Assembly (NCBI RefSeq): GCF_900187285.1
Contig: NZ_LT906470.1
Coordinates: 883,501-947,500, forward strand
Direction: 5' to 3'
DNA: 64,000 bases
DNA from: Veillonella rodentium
GTDB lineage: Bacteria; Bacillota; Negativicutes; Veillonellales; Veillonellaceae
Position numbers and translations under genes: made by a program. Each line of letters begins with the position of its first letter. Position 1 is the first letter of the stretch. Below are positions 17,222 through 26,753 of this stretch, one piece after another. A model generated the notes under the pieces. It was not told the origin of the DNA. It saw only the letters and a list, made by a program, of their open reading frames with translations, and ran no database searches.

Positions 17222-18329
17222 TTGTTAGAGGATTTAAAACCGATTATTGCAAATCTGGAAGAACGTATTTATGGAATGAGGGATTCACTTTAACATCGCT
17301 CAGAAGGAAGAGCGGATTTTTACACTTGACGTGCAGATGAGTGATCCCACATTTTGGGATAATCCGGATAAGGCCCGCAAGATATCTCAAGAAGCGACAC
17401 AACTGAAAAATGCTGTGGAAGGTTATAAACAATTGGTTAGCGATATTGAAGATGCCGGCGTCATGCTGGATATGGCTATTGAGGAAGATGATTCTTCAAT
17501 GGAAGGCGATATTAAAGAGTATGTTGACCATATTGAAGAAACCGTTGAGAAACAAGAGGTATTGCTTTTATTGAGCGGTGAATATGATGCAAACAATGCG
17601 ATTCTGACTTTCCATGCCGGAGCCGGCGGTACAGAGGCACAAGACTGGTGTTCTATGCTGATTCGTATGTATTTACGTTGGGCTGAAAAATCGGGATATT
17701 CTGTTGAACTTATGGATGAACAGCCCGGCGATGAAGCAGGTATCAAATCGGCTACGTTTCTCATTAAAGGCGAAAATAGTTTTGGGTATTTAAAATCAGA
17801 AAAGGGTGTACATCGTCTTGTTCGGATTTCACCATTTGATGCAGCGGCGCGTCGTCATACATCCTTTGCAGCTGTTGATGTTATGCCGGAAATCGATGAT
17901 ACGGTAGATATCAATATCGATATGAAGAATGTACAAGTTGATACGTATCGGGCCAGTGGTGCCGGCGGACAGCATATTAATAAGACCGACTCCGCTGTCC
18001 GTATGACTCATAGACCGACGGGAATCGTCGTACAATGTCAGTCTCAACGCTCTCAAATACAGAATAGAGAACAGGCATTACGATTATTGCGAGCTAAATT
18101 ATTCGAACTGGAACTAGAAAAACAGGCTGAATTGAAGGAACAAATCGGTGGTACCTATCAGGCCATTGAATGGGGCAGTCAAATCAGATCCTATGTATTC
18201 CATCCATATAATCTTGTAAAAGATCATCGTACCGGCGTGGAAACCGGCAATGTACAATCCGTTATGGATGGTAACATTGATCAATTCATCGAAGGGTACT
18301 TGAAAAAGGAAGCTGATTTAACGATTTAG
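17222..18329 (+). CDS. prfB: Peptide chain release factor 2, with programmed +1 frameshift
   Basis: Release factor for UGA and UAA stops. The gene is in two frames. The first starts at TTG 17222 (AAGGTGG upstream) and runs 23 codons to CTT (17288-17290), then meets TAA (17291-17293). Skipping T17291 enters the second frame, AAC at 17292, which runs to 18329 and gives 368 residues. The site is CTT TAA C, preceded by a GAGGG stimulator at 17278-17282. The SPF anticodon-like tripeptide of RF2 (RISPFDAAA) and the catalytic GGQ (SGAGGQHINK) are both present. This is autoregulation by RF2, not a broken gene. UAA in place of the usual UGA is unusual. Confidence 0.93.
17278..17294 (+). promoter_or_regulatory. 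prfB programmed +1 frameshift site
   Basis: GAGGG (17278-17282), five nt, then CTT-TAA-C (17288-17294). The downstream frame continues without a break and encodes the expected RF2 sequence, so the slip occurs at CTT. In E. coli the stop is UGA and the spacer from the Shine-Dalgarno-like element is 3 nt. Confidence 0.88.
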
Positions 18330-18337
18330 GAGACCTG

Positions 18338-19033
18338 ATGAAAAAATTTTTACTCTTTTTACTGGTGCTTGTCGTAGGCATCTTCTTAGCGACTCAATTT
18401 TTATTGCCTAACTATGTGGAATCGCGCATTGAAAAAGAAATTAATAAGTCTCTACAACCTGATTCTCAAGTGGTCAATGTAGAGGTCCAGCCTGGCTTTA
18501 AACTGTTATATGGGGAAGCGGATCAAGTGTCGGGCACGCTTAAAAACGTACGATTAGGCAAATTGAATTTTGTAAACTTTGATTATGATGCAAAGCAAAT
18601 TTTAATTAATCCTGTTTCTCTGATTGCTAATCAGGAACTGGATGTGATTAGCGTGGGGAAAGCTAGCATCGACGGTGTTATTACAAGTGCGGATTTATCT
18701 GCATTTTTGAGTGAACAAGCGGGTAATACCATTAAAGATGTTAAGGTGAACATCGGTAATGATAAGATTACCTTATCCGGGGATATGAATGTTGGTATGG
18801 TGTTCCGAGGCACTATTCAACTTGAAGGTACGTTGGAATTAAAGGGAAATACATTGGTTTTTGCACCTAAGAGATTTACTCTTAACGGTGCAACGATTCC
18901 GGGCTTTACATCTGGTATTCTGGAAACTACAGAAATTTACGATTTCAATACGTTCCCGATTCCTGTGAAAGCGGAACGTATTGACGTTACTAATGGGGAA
19001 ATTCATATCAAAGTTATCCCTGTACTCAAATAG
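18338..19033 (+). CDS. LmeA-like (DUF2993) envelope lipid-binding protein
   Basis: 231 residues with an N-terminal membrane anchor or signal (KKFLLFLLVLVVGIFLATQF), followed by a beta-rich domain of alternating hydrophobic strands. It matches the DUF2993/LmeA pattern: an early NYVESRIEKEINKSL helix, then repeated strands such as NVRLGKLNFVNFDYDAK and GDMNVGMVFRGTIQLEG. Characterised LmeA in mycobacteria binds phospholipid in the periplasm. Here it presumably acts in the envelope between the membranes. It follows prfB by 8 bp and precedes the DUF5693-csaB pair. Confidence 0.72.
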   Translation: MKKFLLFLLVLVVGIFLATQFLLPNYVESRIEKEINKSLQPDSQVVNVEVQPGFKLLYGEADQVSGTLKNVRLGKLNFVNFDYDAKQILINPVSLIANQELDVISVGKASIDGVITSADLSAFLSEQAGNTIKDVKVNIGNDKITLSGDMNVGMVFRGTIQLEGTLELKGNTLVFAPKRFTLNGATIPGFTSGILETTEIYDFNTFPIPVKAERIDVTNGEIHIKVIPVLK

Positions 19034-19045
19034 AAAGGATTTGCC

Positions 19046-21088
19046 GTGAATCGTCGGAGCGCACAAAAAAATAAGTATTCTTGGATTCTTATACTTTGTA
19101 TTATTGTTGGTTTATTATCATCGTTATACTTGGTATTTGAACGACATCAAATTGAAAAGTCTCAAAATCATATTGAAAATATCGTTGACTACGATGCGGT
19201 ATTGCGTGCCAATGCCTTTGAAAAAAGAAGTCAGGAAGAAGCTTTTGATGCATTGCGGAATGCAGGTGTCACAGCATTTGCCATTTATGATCGCACATTG
19301 GAAAAGGCGCACGATGCCGGTCAAATCAGATTATTGACTGCGCAAGATATGAATTCCGTTCGTGTTAACGGAGCATCTGTAAAACCGGGGGCTCTGTATA
19401 TAGCACTTGCTTCAGGTAAGGAAGGTTATTACAAGGAAATTCGAGAGGACTTGTATCATCGTATCGGCAAGGATAAGGTACATGAACTCAACACGAGCAT
19501 AGGACCTGTTATTGAATTATACGGTGCTACAGAAGACAGTTATAAAAAGATGAATCTCGGCATTTCCAAATTACAGGCTGAGGAAGTGGCCGATAAAGGC
19601 TTTAATGTTATTGTTCGCCCTACTAACTACAGAAATGTAACATCAGAAGATATTCAATATGTTTTTAATCGTCTAGATGGTGTACCTCATGTGACCGGTA
19701 TGATTTTTGCCGGGAAAGAAGCTCTGGGGGCACCGAACCACATTGATGAAACAGTGGAACTGCTAAATAAACACCATATCCCGTTAGTCGGTATTGAGGC
19801 GGTAAATCAGCTTCAATATGAGCCGCAACAAGGATTTCTTGAAATGGCTGCCAAGAATGGCTATAGTGTAGGTCGCGTTTATACTATCGCTAAAGATGAA
19901 TTAAAGAAAATCACACCTGAAGAGTCCGCTCAGCGTTTTTATATCAGTGATATTGAACGTAACATTCGCTATAATTTGTTCCCTGTATATGAAACCGGTC
20001 AAAATAATGAGACCGTGTTACAAACGACAATTAATTATATTGCGATGGCAACAGATAAGTTATCTGCAAAAGGCTATGAATTCGGTCCTGCCGATATTTA
20101 TCCGGCGTATACGCCAAATCCACTGCTTGTCGTATTAAGTATGATTGGAGCGGTGGCATTGTTTGTATATGTGGCGCAGATGTTTATACCTATGCCTAAA
20201 CATACGCAGTTAGTTGCATTCTTTGGTATCTCTTTAGTGTCCATCGTAATTTTTATTATTACGAGCGGTACGTTGATTACTCAAATTTGGGCCCTTTCAT
20301 CAGCTGTACTGGCACCTGTAGGTGCTATGATCTGTCTGATGGAGGAATGGCGCCGTTATGACGCTTCTCGCCCGTTGGGTACGGTTAAATCCATACTGCT
20401 TTCCGTGTTATACCTTGTTGTCGCCACATTATTCGCGGCTATAGGTGGAATGTTCATCGCCGCTCTTCTGGGAAATACGAAATTCTTTATGGAGTTTGCA
20501 CTTTTCAGAGGTGTTAAATTAACATTTGTATTGCCTATTATTCTTGTAATGATAGCTTATTTACAACGGTTTCCTCTCTGGAAAGGGCGCATGATTAACT
20601 CTAAAGAAGAAGCCAAACAGTTCGTTGTTGAGTTTCTTACGATGGACGTTAAGTTTTATGTATTCTTTATCATTGCCGCGCTAGGTGGTGCAGCTTGGGT
20701 ATTTTTAGGGCGCAGCGGTCATACGGCAGGTGTGCCGGTACCGGGTTTTGAATTGATGCTTCGCCGATTCCTTGAGAATACACTGTATGCACGACCTCGT
20801 GAAAAGGAATTTATTATTGGACATCCTATGTTGATGTTAGCTACTTTTGGATTCCTTAGAAAATGGCCTACAGTGATTCATTTTGTTTTGACGATTACCG
20901 GTGTTATCGGTATTGCATCCATGGTTGAAACATTCTGTCATATTCGGACCCCTGTATTTATGTCCATCATGCGCGGCTATGATGGATTGCTTATAGGTGT
21001 CGTCATCGGTCTTGCGTTGATTATTGCGATACGTTTTATGATGTACGTAACACAATGGTTTCAACAGCAGGAGGTAAAACATGAGTAA
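19046..21088 (+). CDS. DUF5693-family polytopic membrane protein
   Basis: 680 residues starting at GTG (AGAAAGG upstream). One N-terminal transmembrane helix (about 12-30) precedes an extracytoplasmic domain of roughly 320 residues, which reads FDALRNAGVTAFAIYDRTLEKA and later HVTGMIFAGKEALG. A block of about nine hydrophobic helices follows from residue 360 to the end. Its stop overlaps the csaB start, so the pair is probably translationally coupled. The function is unknown. Coupling to CsaB suggests a part in making or exporting a pyruvylated wall polysaccharide; that is inference. Confidence 0.72.
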   Translation: MNRRSAQKNKYSWILILCIIVGLLSSLYLVFERHQIEKSQNHIENIVDYDAVLRANAFEKRSQEEAFDALRNAGVTAFAIYDRTLEKAHDAGQIRLLTAQDMNSVRVNGASVKPGALYIALASGKEGYYKEIREDLYHRIGKDKVHELNTSIGPVIELYGATEDSYKKMNLGISKLQAEEVADKGFNVIVRPTNYRNVTSEDIQYVFNRLDGVPHVTGMIFAGKEALGAPNHIDETVELLNKHHIPLVGIEAVNQLQYEPQQGFLEMAAKNGYSVGRVYTIAKDELKKITPEESAQRFYISDIERNIRYNLFPVYETGQNNETVLQTTINYIAMATDKLSAKGYEFGPADIYPAYTPNPLLVVLSMIGAVALFVYVAQMFIPMPKHTQLVAFFGISLVSIVIFIITSGTLITQIWALSSAVLAPVGAMICLMEEWRRYDASRPLGTVKSILLSVLYLVVATLFAAIGGMFIAALLGNTKFFMEFALFRGVKLTFVLPIILVMIAYLQRFPLWKGRMINSKEEAKQFVVEFLTMDVKFYVFFIIAALGGAAWVFLGRSGHTAGVPVPGFELMLRRFLENTLYARPREKEFIIGHPMLMLATFGFLRKWPTVIHFVLTITGVIGIASMVETFCHIRTPVFMSIMRGYDGLLIGVVIGLALIIAIRFMMYVTQWFQQQEVKHE

Positions 21089-22181
21089 TATTGTTATCTC
21101 CGGTTATTACGGTTTTGGCAATGCCGGTGATGAAGCCATGTTATGTGCTATCGTTGATGCAATTCGTAAGGAAGAGGCTGATGCGCATATAACGGTTATT
21201 TCGGGCAATCCGCGAGAGACCAGTAAGAAACATGCTATTCATGCTGTCGGTACCTTTTCGGCGCTAGGTATTGTGAAAGCCATTGCGAGCTCCGATTTGG
21301 TCATCAGCGGGGGCGGCAGTCTTTTACAAGATGCGACGAGTATACGTAATACATATTATTATTTGAGTATTATGGGGCTCGCAAAGTTGATGGGTAAAAA
21401 GGTTATGCTTTACTCTCAAGGTATAGGACCTCTCAATCGCAAATCTACACGCCGTGCCGTAGGATGCATGTTGAAATTTGTAGATGCCATTACGGTACGT
21501 GACTCCATTTCTAAAGATGAATTGGAGTCCTTAGGAATTGAGGATGTAGAGGTTACCGCCGATGCGGTACTGGCTATGAATAAAGCCGATATATCTATCG
21601 GTCAGCATATATTAGACGGATACACGTCTAAGTTGCCTGATACCGGGATATCACCTAAGCGTATTGGTGTTGCAGTACGCAGCTGGAAAGAGGATACGGA
21701 GTATCGGGAATCACTGGCTAATGTGTTGGCGCGCTTACAGGAACAGGACCAAGTAGAAATTATATTTATCCCTATGTCTCATCCTGAGGATACTAAAGAA
21801 GCAAAACTGGTTGCCGGGCTTATGCCGAAAGGGGCTATTGTATTAGAAGGCCCATTTTCCACAGAGCAACAATTATCTTTATCCGGAAATGTGGATTTGA
21901 TGATCGGTATACGTCTCCATGCATTGGTGTTCAGTTCTCTCATGGGAAAACCTGTTATCGGAATCTCTTATGATCCGAAAATCACCAGCTTTTTACATAT
22001 GATTGGTCAAGAACCTATTGGAACGATGACTCATTTGAGGGAGGAAGCATTATATAGACGTTGCCATGAATTATTGACGTCAAAGACTGTTTATCAGGAG
22101 TCCTATGACCGCATCCGAGCATTGAGATCCGATTCTCAACGCAATGCGGAAATCGCTATTTCATTATTAAAGGATTTCTAA
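21081..22181 (+). CDS. csaB: Polysaccharide pyruvyl transferase CsaB
   Basis: Transfers pyruvate from phosphoenolpyruvate to a secondary cell-wall polysaccharide, which in Bacillus makes the ligand for SLH-domain surface proteins. The N-terminus VISGYYGFGNAGDEAMLCAI is the family hallmark. VISGGGSLLQDATS near residue 73, LYSQGIGPL near residue 111 and GIRLHALVFSSL near residue 276 follow. Length is 366. It overlaps the DUF5693 gene. In Negativicutes, SLH-bearing OmpM proteins tie the outer membrane to the wall, so the acceptor here is of interest. Confidence 0.9.
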   Translation: MSNIVISGYYGFGNAGDEAMLCAIVDAIRKEEADAHITVISGNPRETSKKHAIHAVGTFSALGIVKAIASSDLVISGGGSLLQDATSIRNTYYYLSIMGLAKLMGKKVMLYSQGIGPLNRKSTRRAVGCMLKFVDAITVRDSISKDELESLGIEDVEVTADAVLAMNKADISIGQHILDGYTSKLPDTGISPKRIGVAVRSWKEDTEYRESLANVLARLQEQDQVEIIFIPMSHPEDTKEAKLVAGLMPKGAIVLEGPFSTEQQLSLSGNVDLMIGIRLHALVFSSLMGKPVIGISYDPKITSFLHMIGQEPIGTMTHLREEALYRRCHELLTSKTVYQESYDRIRALRSDSQRNAEIAISLLKDF

Positions 22182-22216
22182 TTATATATGGATAGTATCC
22201 AGAAAGTGAGGTCTCT

Positions 22217-23053
22217 ATGGCTGCATTAACACAAGATGTTAAACAATTAGTTCAAGAGAAAGCAAAAGCTATTCGCGTTAGTATTATACAGTCTGTTACG
22301 GCTGCCAAATCAGGGCATCCCGGAGGTTCTTTATCTATCGCTGATGTAATGGCATTGCTTTATTATGTAGAGATGAATGTGGATGCTAAAAATCCTAAGA
22401 ATCCTGATAGAGACCGCTTTGTATTGTCTAAAGGGCATGCGGCACCCGCCTTGTATGCGACATTGGCGGAAAAGGGATATTTTCCGAAAGAGGAGCTCCT
22501 CAATCTTCGGAAAATCAATCATATGTTACAGGGCCATCCGGATATGAAACATACACCGGGCGTAGATATGTCTACGGGTTCTTTGGGGCAGGGGATATCT
22601 GCAGCCTGTGGCATGGCTCTAGCCGGTAAAATCGATAATGCTGATTATCGTGTTTATTCCATTCTCGGGGACGGTGAACTCGAAGAGGGGCAAGTATGGG
22701 AAGCGGCTATGTTTGCCGGCCATTATAAGCTTAACAATCTGACTGCTTTTGTCGATTTTAACGGATTACAAATTGATGGAGATATTACAAAGGTATTGTC
22801 TCCATTGCCGATTCCTGAAAAATTTAAAGCTTTCAACTGGAATGTAATCGAGGTGGATGGTCATAATCTCGATGAACTGCATGATGCCATCGAAGCGGCA
22901 AAGGCCTTCATAGAAGGACCTACATGTATCGTAATGCACACCGTAAAAGGTAAGGGCGTCGGAGAAATGGAAGGTCAAGCCGGCTGGCACGGCAAGGCTC
23001 CGAGTGCTGAACAAGGTACGGAGTTTGTGAATGAAATTATGGGGGTGCAATAA
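22217..23053 (+). CDS. Transketolase, N-terminal subunit
   Basis: Thiamine-diphosphate-binding half of a split transketolase, 278 residues. It shows SGHPGGSLSIADVMALLYY near residue 32, the GHAAPALYA segment, and the ThDP motif ILGDGELEEGQVWEAAMFAG, ending near the FVDFNGLQIDG loop. The stop overlaps the start of the C-terminal subunit, so a 1:1 complex is likely. It serves the non-oxidative pentose phosphate pathway and supplies erythrose 4-phosphate for aromatic synthesis. Confidence 0.94.
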   Translation: MAALTQDVKQLVQEKAKAIRVSIIQSVTAAKSGHPGGSLSIADVMALLYYVEMNVDAKNPKNPDRDRFVLSKGHAAPALYATLAEKGYFPKEELLNLRKINHMLQGHPDMKHTPGVDMSTGSLGQGISAACGMALAGKIDNADYRVYSILGDGELEEGQVWEAAMFAGHYKLNNLTAFVDFNGLQIDGDITKVLSPLPIPEKFKAFNWNVIEVDGHNLDELHDAIEAAKAFIEGPTCIVMHTVKGKGVGEMEGQAGWHGKAPSAEQGTEFVNEIMGVQ

Positions 23054-23985
23054 TGGGTAAAGCAACACGTGAAGCATATGGCAATGCACTGGCTCGCATT
23101 GGCAAAGCCAATCAGAATATTATCGTTTTAGATGCGGATTTATCTAAATCTACCAAGACCGATACATTTAAAACGGCATGCCCTGAACGTTTCTTCAATG
23201 TGGGAATTGCGGAACAGAACTTGATTTCCGTCGGTGCCGGATTGGCTGCGGCAGGAAAGATTCCGTTTGTATCTTCCTTTGCTATGTTTGCGACGGGACG
23301 TGCGTTTGAGCAGATTCGAAACGCTGTATGTTATCCGAAACTCAATGTGAAAGTATGTGCCACTCATGCGGGAATTACCGTTGGTGAAGACGGGGCGACT
23401 CATCAGAGTTTAGAAGATATTTCCTGTATGCGTACATTGCCTAATATGACAGTTGTCGTTCCGGCTGATGAACGGGAAACGAAATCTGTTATTGAATGGG
23501 CTGCGGCTTATGAAGGACCTGTATATGTTCGCTTGGGTCGTGCCGGTGTAGAGGATGTAACGGCGGAAGGGTATACATTTGAACCGGGTAGATCTGCAAT
23601 GTTGGCTGATGGATTCGACGTAACTATCATCGCATGCGGCGCTTTAGTCGGACCTGCACTTGAGGCGGTTAAAATATTAGGTCAGTCCAATGTATCGGCT
23701 CGTGTTATCAATATGGCATCTATTAAACCTATCGATGCTGATGCTATTGTAAAAGCAGCTGCTGAAACCGGTGCTATCGTGACTGCGGAAGAGCATAATA
23801 TCATCGGTGGCCTCGGTTCTGCCGTGGCGGAAGTTGTAGTGGCTAATAATCCGGTACCTATGGAATTCGTCGGTGTTCAAGATACGTTTGGGGAGAGCGG
23901 GACACCAAAAGAATTGATGGTAAAATACGGTTTGTCCGCAGATGATATTGTGGCAGCAGCAAAACGTGTAATCGCTCGTAAGTAA
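23053..23985 (+). CDS. Transketolase, C-terminal subunit
   Basis: Pyrimidine-binding and C-terminal domains of the split transketolase, 310 residues. Landmarks are VLDADLSKSTKTDTF near residue 24, FFNVGIAEQNLISVGAGLA with the catalytic Glu, THAGITVGEDGATHQSLEDI, and a transketolase C domain with EEHNIIGGLGSAVAE. DXP synthase is excluded because the protein lacks an N-terminal domain and its partner is adjacent. Confidence 0.94.
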   Translation: MGKATREAYGNALARIGKANQNIIVLDADLSKSTKTDTFKTACPERFFNVGIAEQNLISVGAGLAAAGKIPFVSSFAMFATGRAFEQIRNAVCYPKLNVKVCATHAGITVGEDGATHQSLEDISCMRTLPNMTVVVPADERETKSVIEWAAAYEGPVYVRLGRAGVEDVTAEGYTFEPGRSAMLADGFDVTIIACGALVGPALEAVKILGQSNVSARVINMASIKPIDADAIVKAAAETGAIVTAEEHNIIGGLGSAVAEVVVANNPVPMEFVGVQDTFGESGTPKELMVKYGLSADDIVAAAKRVIARK

Positions 23986-24000
23986 TAAAAGGGGACCCCC

Positions 24001-24687
24001 ATGATTGAATTTAAGAATGTTAGTAAAGTTTATGATAATGGTTCCACTGCATTAGATGACGTTTGCTTGACGATTAATGACGGCGAATTTGTGCTTATTT
24101 GCGGTCACAGCGGTGCAGGGAAATCGACATTATTTAAATTATTAACTCATGAAGTCGTACCGGATTCGGGTACTGTTCTTGTAGATGAGTTTGATGTTAC
24201 GCGCATGAAACGCAGTAAAATTCCGAAGTTGCGTAGAAAACTGGGCGTAGTATTCCAGGACTTCCGTCTTTTACCTAATAAGACGGTATCTGAAAATATC
24301 GCCTTCGCTCTCGAAGTAATCGAGGAAAAACCAAAGATGATCAGAGAAAAAGTGAGTCATGTTCTTGAATTGGTGGGTTTGACTGATAAGGCGAATGACA
24401 TGCCGGAGGATTTATCCGGCGGAGAGCAGCAACGTGTTGCAATCGCTCGAGCTATTGTCAATCGTCCGACCGTTCTTATTGCTGATGAACCGACAGGAAA
24501 TTTAGACCCTACAACAAGTCGGGATATTGTAGATTTATTTAAACATATCAATAATTTCGGCACTACTGTTATTATGGTTACTCATAATATGGATATTGTT
24601 TCGTACTTAAATAAGCGTGTTATCCGTCTTAAAGATGGTCGTGTACAGAGTGATAATATGAGAGGTGCAGAAGTTAATGAAGCCTAG
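24001..24687 (+). CDS. ftsE: Cell division ATP-binding protein FtsE
   Basis: ATPase of the FtsEX complex that controls septal wall hydrolases. In 228 residues it has Walker A GHSGAGKST, VVFQDFRLLPNKTV, signature LSGGEQQR, Walker B VLIADEPTGNLDP and H-loop VTHNMD. It overlaps ftsX. The downstream EnvC-like M23 protein is the expected FtsX target. Confidence 0.95.
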   Translation: MIEFKNVSKVYDNGSTALDDVCLTINDGEFVLICGHSGAGKSTLFKLLTHEVVPDSGTVLVDEFDVTRMKRSKIPKLRRKLGVVFQDFRLLPNKTVSENIAFALEVIEEKPKMIREKVSHVLELVGLTDKANDMPEDLSGGEQQRVAIARAIVNRPTVLIADEPTGNLDPTTSRDIVDLFKHINNFGTTVIMVTHNMDIVSYLNKRVIRLKDGRVQSDNMRGAEVNEA

Positions 24688-25564
24688 AACATTAAAATAC
24701 TTTTTCAAAGAAGCCCTCAAGTCGATGAAGCGCAATGGATTAATGACGTTGGCATCTATCTCGACGGTGGCATTGTCCTTATTCATGCTCGGTGTTTTCC
24801 TTTGTGGTGTTATTAACTTGAACAATATGGCATCCAGCTTGGAAAATCAGGTGCAGCTAAGTGTATACCTTAAGGACGGTCTGACAACTGATCAGATTAT
24901 GGCTGTGGGAAAACAGATAAAGGCGATTCCGAATTTGAAACATTTGGAATTTGTAAATAAAGAACAGGCCATGAAGGAATTTAAGGAACGTTTGGGGGAC
25001 CAGCAACAGCTGGTAAATGCTTTAGGTGGGGTAAACCCGTTACCTAATTCGTATGTATTGACCTTTGATAACCCGAATGATGTAAAGACGACCGCTAAAC
25101 TGGTGACAACCTTCCAAGGGGTTGAAAGTACGCATTACGGACAAGATATTGTGGAGGAGTTATTCCGCATCACTCAAGTTATCAGAATCGGTGGCATCGT
25201 ATTGATTGCTTTCCTGGCGGCTGCTACATTGTTCATCATTTCCAATACAATTCGCCTTACCGTATTTGCACGTCGTAAAGAAATCGCCATCATGAAATAC
25301 GTAGGGGCTACGAATGGTTTTATTCGTTGGCCGTTTTTGATTGAGGGCATGCTGTTGGGCTTTATAGGGGCCATAATCGCCGTTCTTTGCGTAGGTGAGT
25401 TTTATCATTTCATTTCGATGGAAGTATCCGAATCATTGGCATTCTTTCCATTAGTACCGATGTTCCCATTTTTCTATGATGTAGCACTATATATTTTAGG
25501 TGGCGGCATCGTAGTCGGTGCTATCGGCAGTACTATTTCTTTAAAACAATATATGAAGGTGTAA
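24677..25564 (+). CDS. ftsX: Cell division protein FtsX
   Basis: Membrane partner of FtsE, 295 residues. One transmembrane helix near residues 23-45 is followed by an extracellular loop (VQLSVYLKDGLTTDQI) and three C-terminal helices with the FtsX/MacB RKEIAIMKYVGATNGFIRWP motif. ATG 24677 is preferred over GTG 24665 because AGAGGTG lies 9 nt upstream. It overlaps ftsE by 11 bp. It likely transmits ATPase movement to the periplasmic coiled coil of the next protein. Confidence 0.94.
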   Translation: MKPRTLKYFFKEALKSMKRNGLMTLASISTVALSLFMLGVFLCGVINLNNMASSLENQVQLSVYLKDGLTTDQIMAVGKQIKAIPNLKHLEFVNKEQAMKEFKERLGDQQQLVNALGGVNPLPNSYVLTFDNPNDVKTTAKLVTTFQGVESTHYGQDIVEELFRITQVIRIGGIVLIAFLAAATLFIISNTIRLTVFARRKEIAIMKYVGATNGFIRWPFLIEGMLLGFIGAIIAVLCVGEFYHFISMEVSESLAFFPLVPMFPFFYDVALYILGGGIVVGAIGSTISLKQYMKV

Positions 25565-25570
25565 TAGTTT

Positions 25571-26752
25571 ATGAAATATTACATGTTTAAGTCACGTCTT
25601 GTAGCGACGCTTTTAACAGGTATAGTCGTATTGGGAACACCTCTATACATAGCGGCGGAAGATGAGGATTTAACAAATCAGCTAGATGCCATTCAACAAC
25701 AGGTAAATCAACAGAATGCAATTAAGACAGATGCGGAAAGTATTATTGTCAGCGTATCTGAACAATTGCGACAAATTGAAGTACAGTTGCGGCAGGCACA
25801 ACATGATTTGGAAACAATCCAACAGCAACGAGTTGCCGTTGAAAATGATATTACTGTCAATGAAAAGTTATTGGCGGAAGCTCAAAAACGATTAAAGGGT
25901 CGTGAGGCCGTTTTCTATAAACGGGTAAGAGATATTTATATCAACGGGCGTCTCAGTTATATTGATGTGGTTATCGGCTCAAAGGATTTTAATGACTTTG
26001 CGAATCGTTTGGAAATTTTAAAACGCATCATTGATTCCGATATAAATCTCATCAATGAAATCAAAAAGGAACGCGCTGAAATTGAAGCTCGTAAGCAAGC
26101 GTTGGAACAATCCAGGGCAAAACTTGTAGAATTAGAAAAGGCAGTTGTCGCGAAACAAGCTGAAATTGAACAGAAAAAGCAAGAACGAGCCGTCGTATTA
26201 GAGAAGGCTAAAACTGATCAGGCGACAGCTATGAAGGCGATTGAAGAGTTAAATGCATCCTCAGCGCAGATTACAGCACTCTTGAAACAGCGTCAGGCGG
26301 AACGGGCGGCAGCCCGAGCTGCCGCGGCACAGCAGGCTTCATCATCAGGATATACCTGGGTGCAAGGGACAGGACAATTAGGTTGGCCTGTAAGTGGTGA
26401 GATTACTTCGCCTTATGGCTATCGTACACATCCGATCTGGGGAACCACGATTTATCATTCCGGTATCGATATCGGGGTTGATGAAGGTACTCCTGTTCAT
26501 GCGGCTGATGGCGGTACTGTTGTTTGGTCCGGTTGGATGGGCGGTTATGGTTATGCCGTAGTTATCGATCATGGTAATGGTATGTCGACTTTATACGGTC
26601 ATAATTCTGATTTAGCCGTTTTTGAAGGACAGGATGTTGGAAAAGGGCAAGTTATTGCCTATGCAGGTAGTACCGGTAACAGTACCGGCCCACACGTGCA
26701 TTTTGAAGTTCGTATAAGCGGGGATCCTGTGGATCCAATGGGATATTTATAA
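25571..26752 (+). CDS. EnvC-like murein hydrolase or hydrolase activator, M23 family
   Basis: 393 residues. A signal peptide (about 1-29) is followed by a long coiled coil (about 30-260, Gln/Glu/Lys/Arg-rich) and an M23 domain (about 285-393). M23 zinc ligands appear intact (HSGIDIG and HVHFE, with YGHNSDL between), so unlike E. coli EnvC it may be a working endopeptidase. It lies 6 bp after ftsX and just before ctpA, the typical ftsEX-envC-ctp arrangement. Confidence 0.92.
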   Translation: MKYYMFKSRLVATLLTGIVVLGTPLYIAAEDEDLTNQLDAIQQQVNQQNAIKTDAESIIVSVSEQLRQIEVQLRQAQHDLETIQQQRVAVENDITVNEKLLAEAQKRLKGREAVFYKRVRDIYINGRLSYIDVVIGSKDFNDFANRLEILKRIIDSDINLINEIKKERAEIEARKQALEQSRAKLVELEKAVVAKQAEIEQKKQERAVVLEKAKTDQATAMKAIEELNASSAQITALLKQRQAERAAARAAAAQQASSSGYTWVQGTGQLGWPVSGEITSPYGYRTHPIWGTTIYHSGIDIGVDEGTPVHAADGGTVVWSGWMGGYGYAVVIDHGNGMSTLYGHNSDLAVFEGQDVGKGQVIAYAGSTGNSTGPHVHFEVRISGDPVDPMGYL

Positions 26753-26753
26753 G

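Noticed and set aside
17222-17293. prfB as a broken gene or a separate 23-codon peptide
   Set aside because: The two frames join at a CTT-stop-C site into full RF2; this is the known programmed frameshift.
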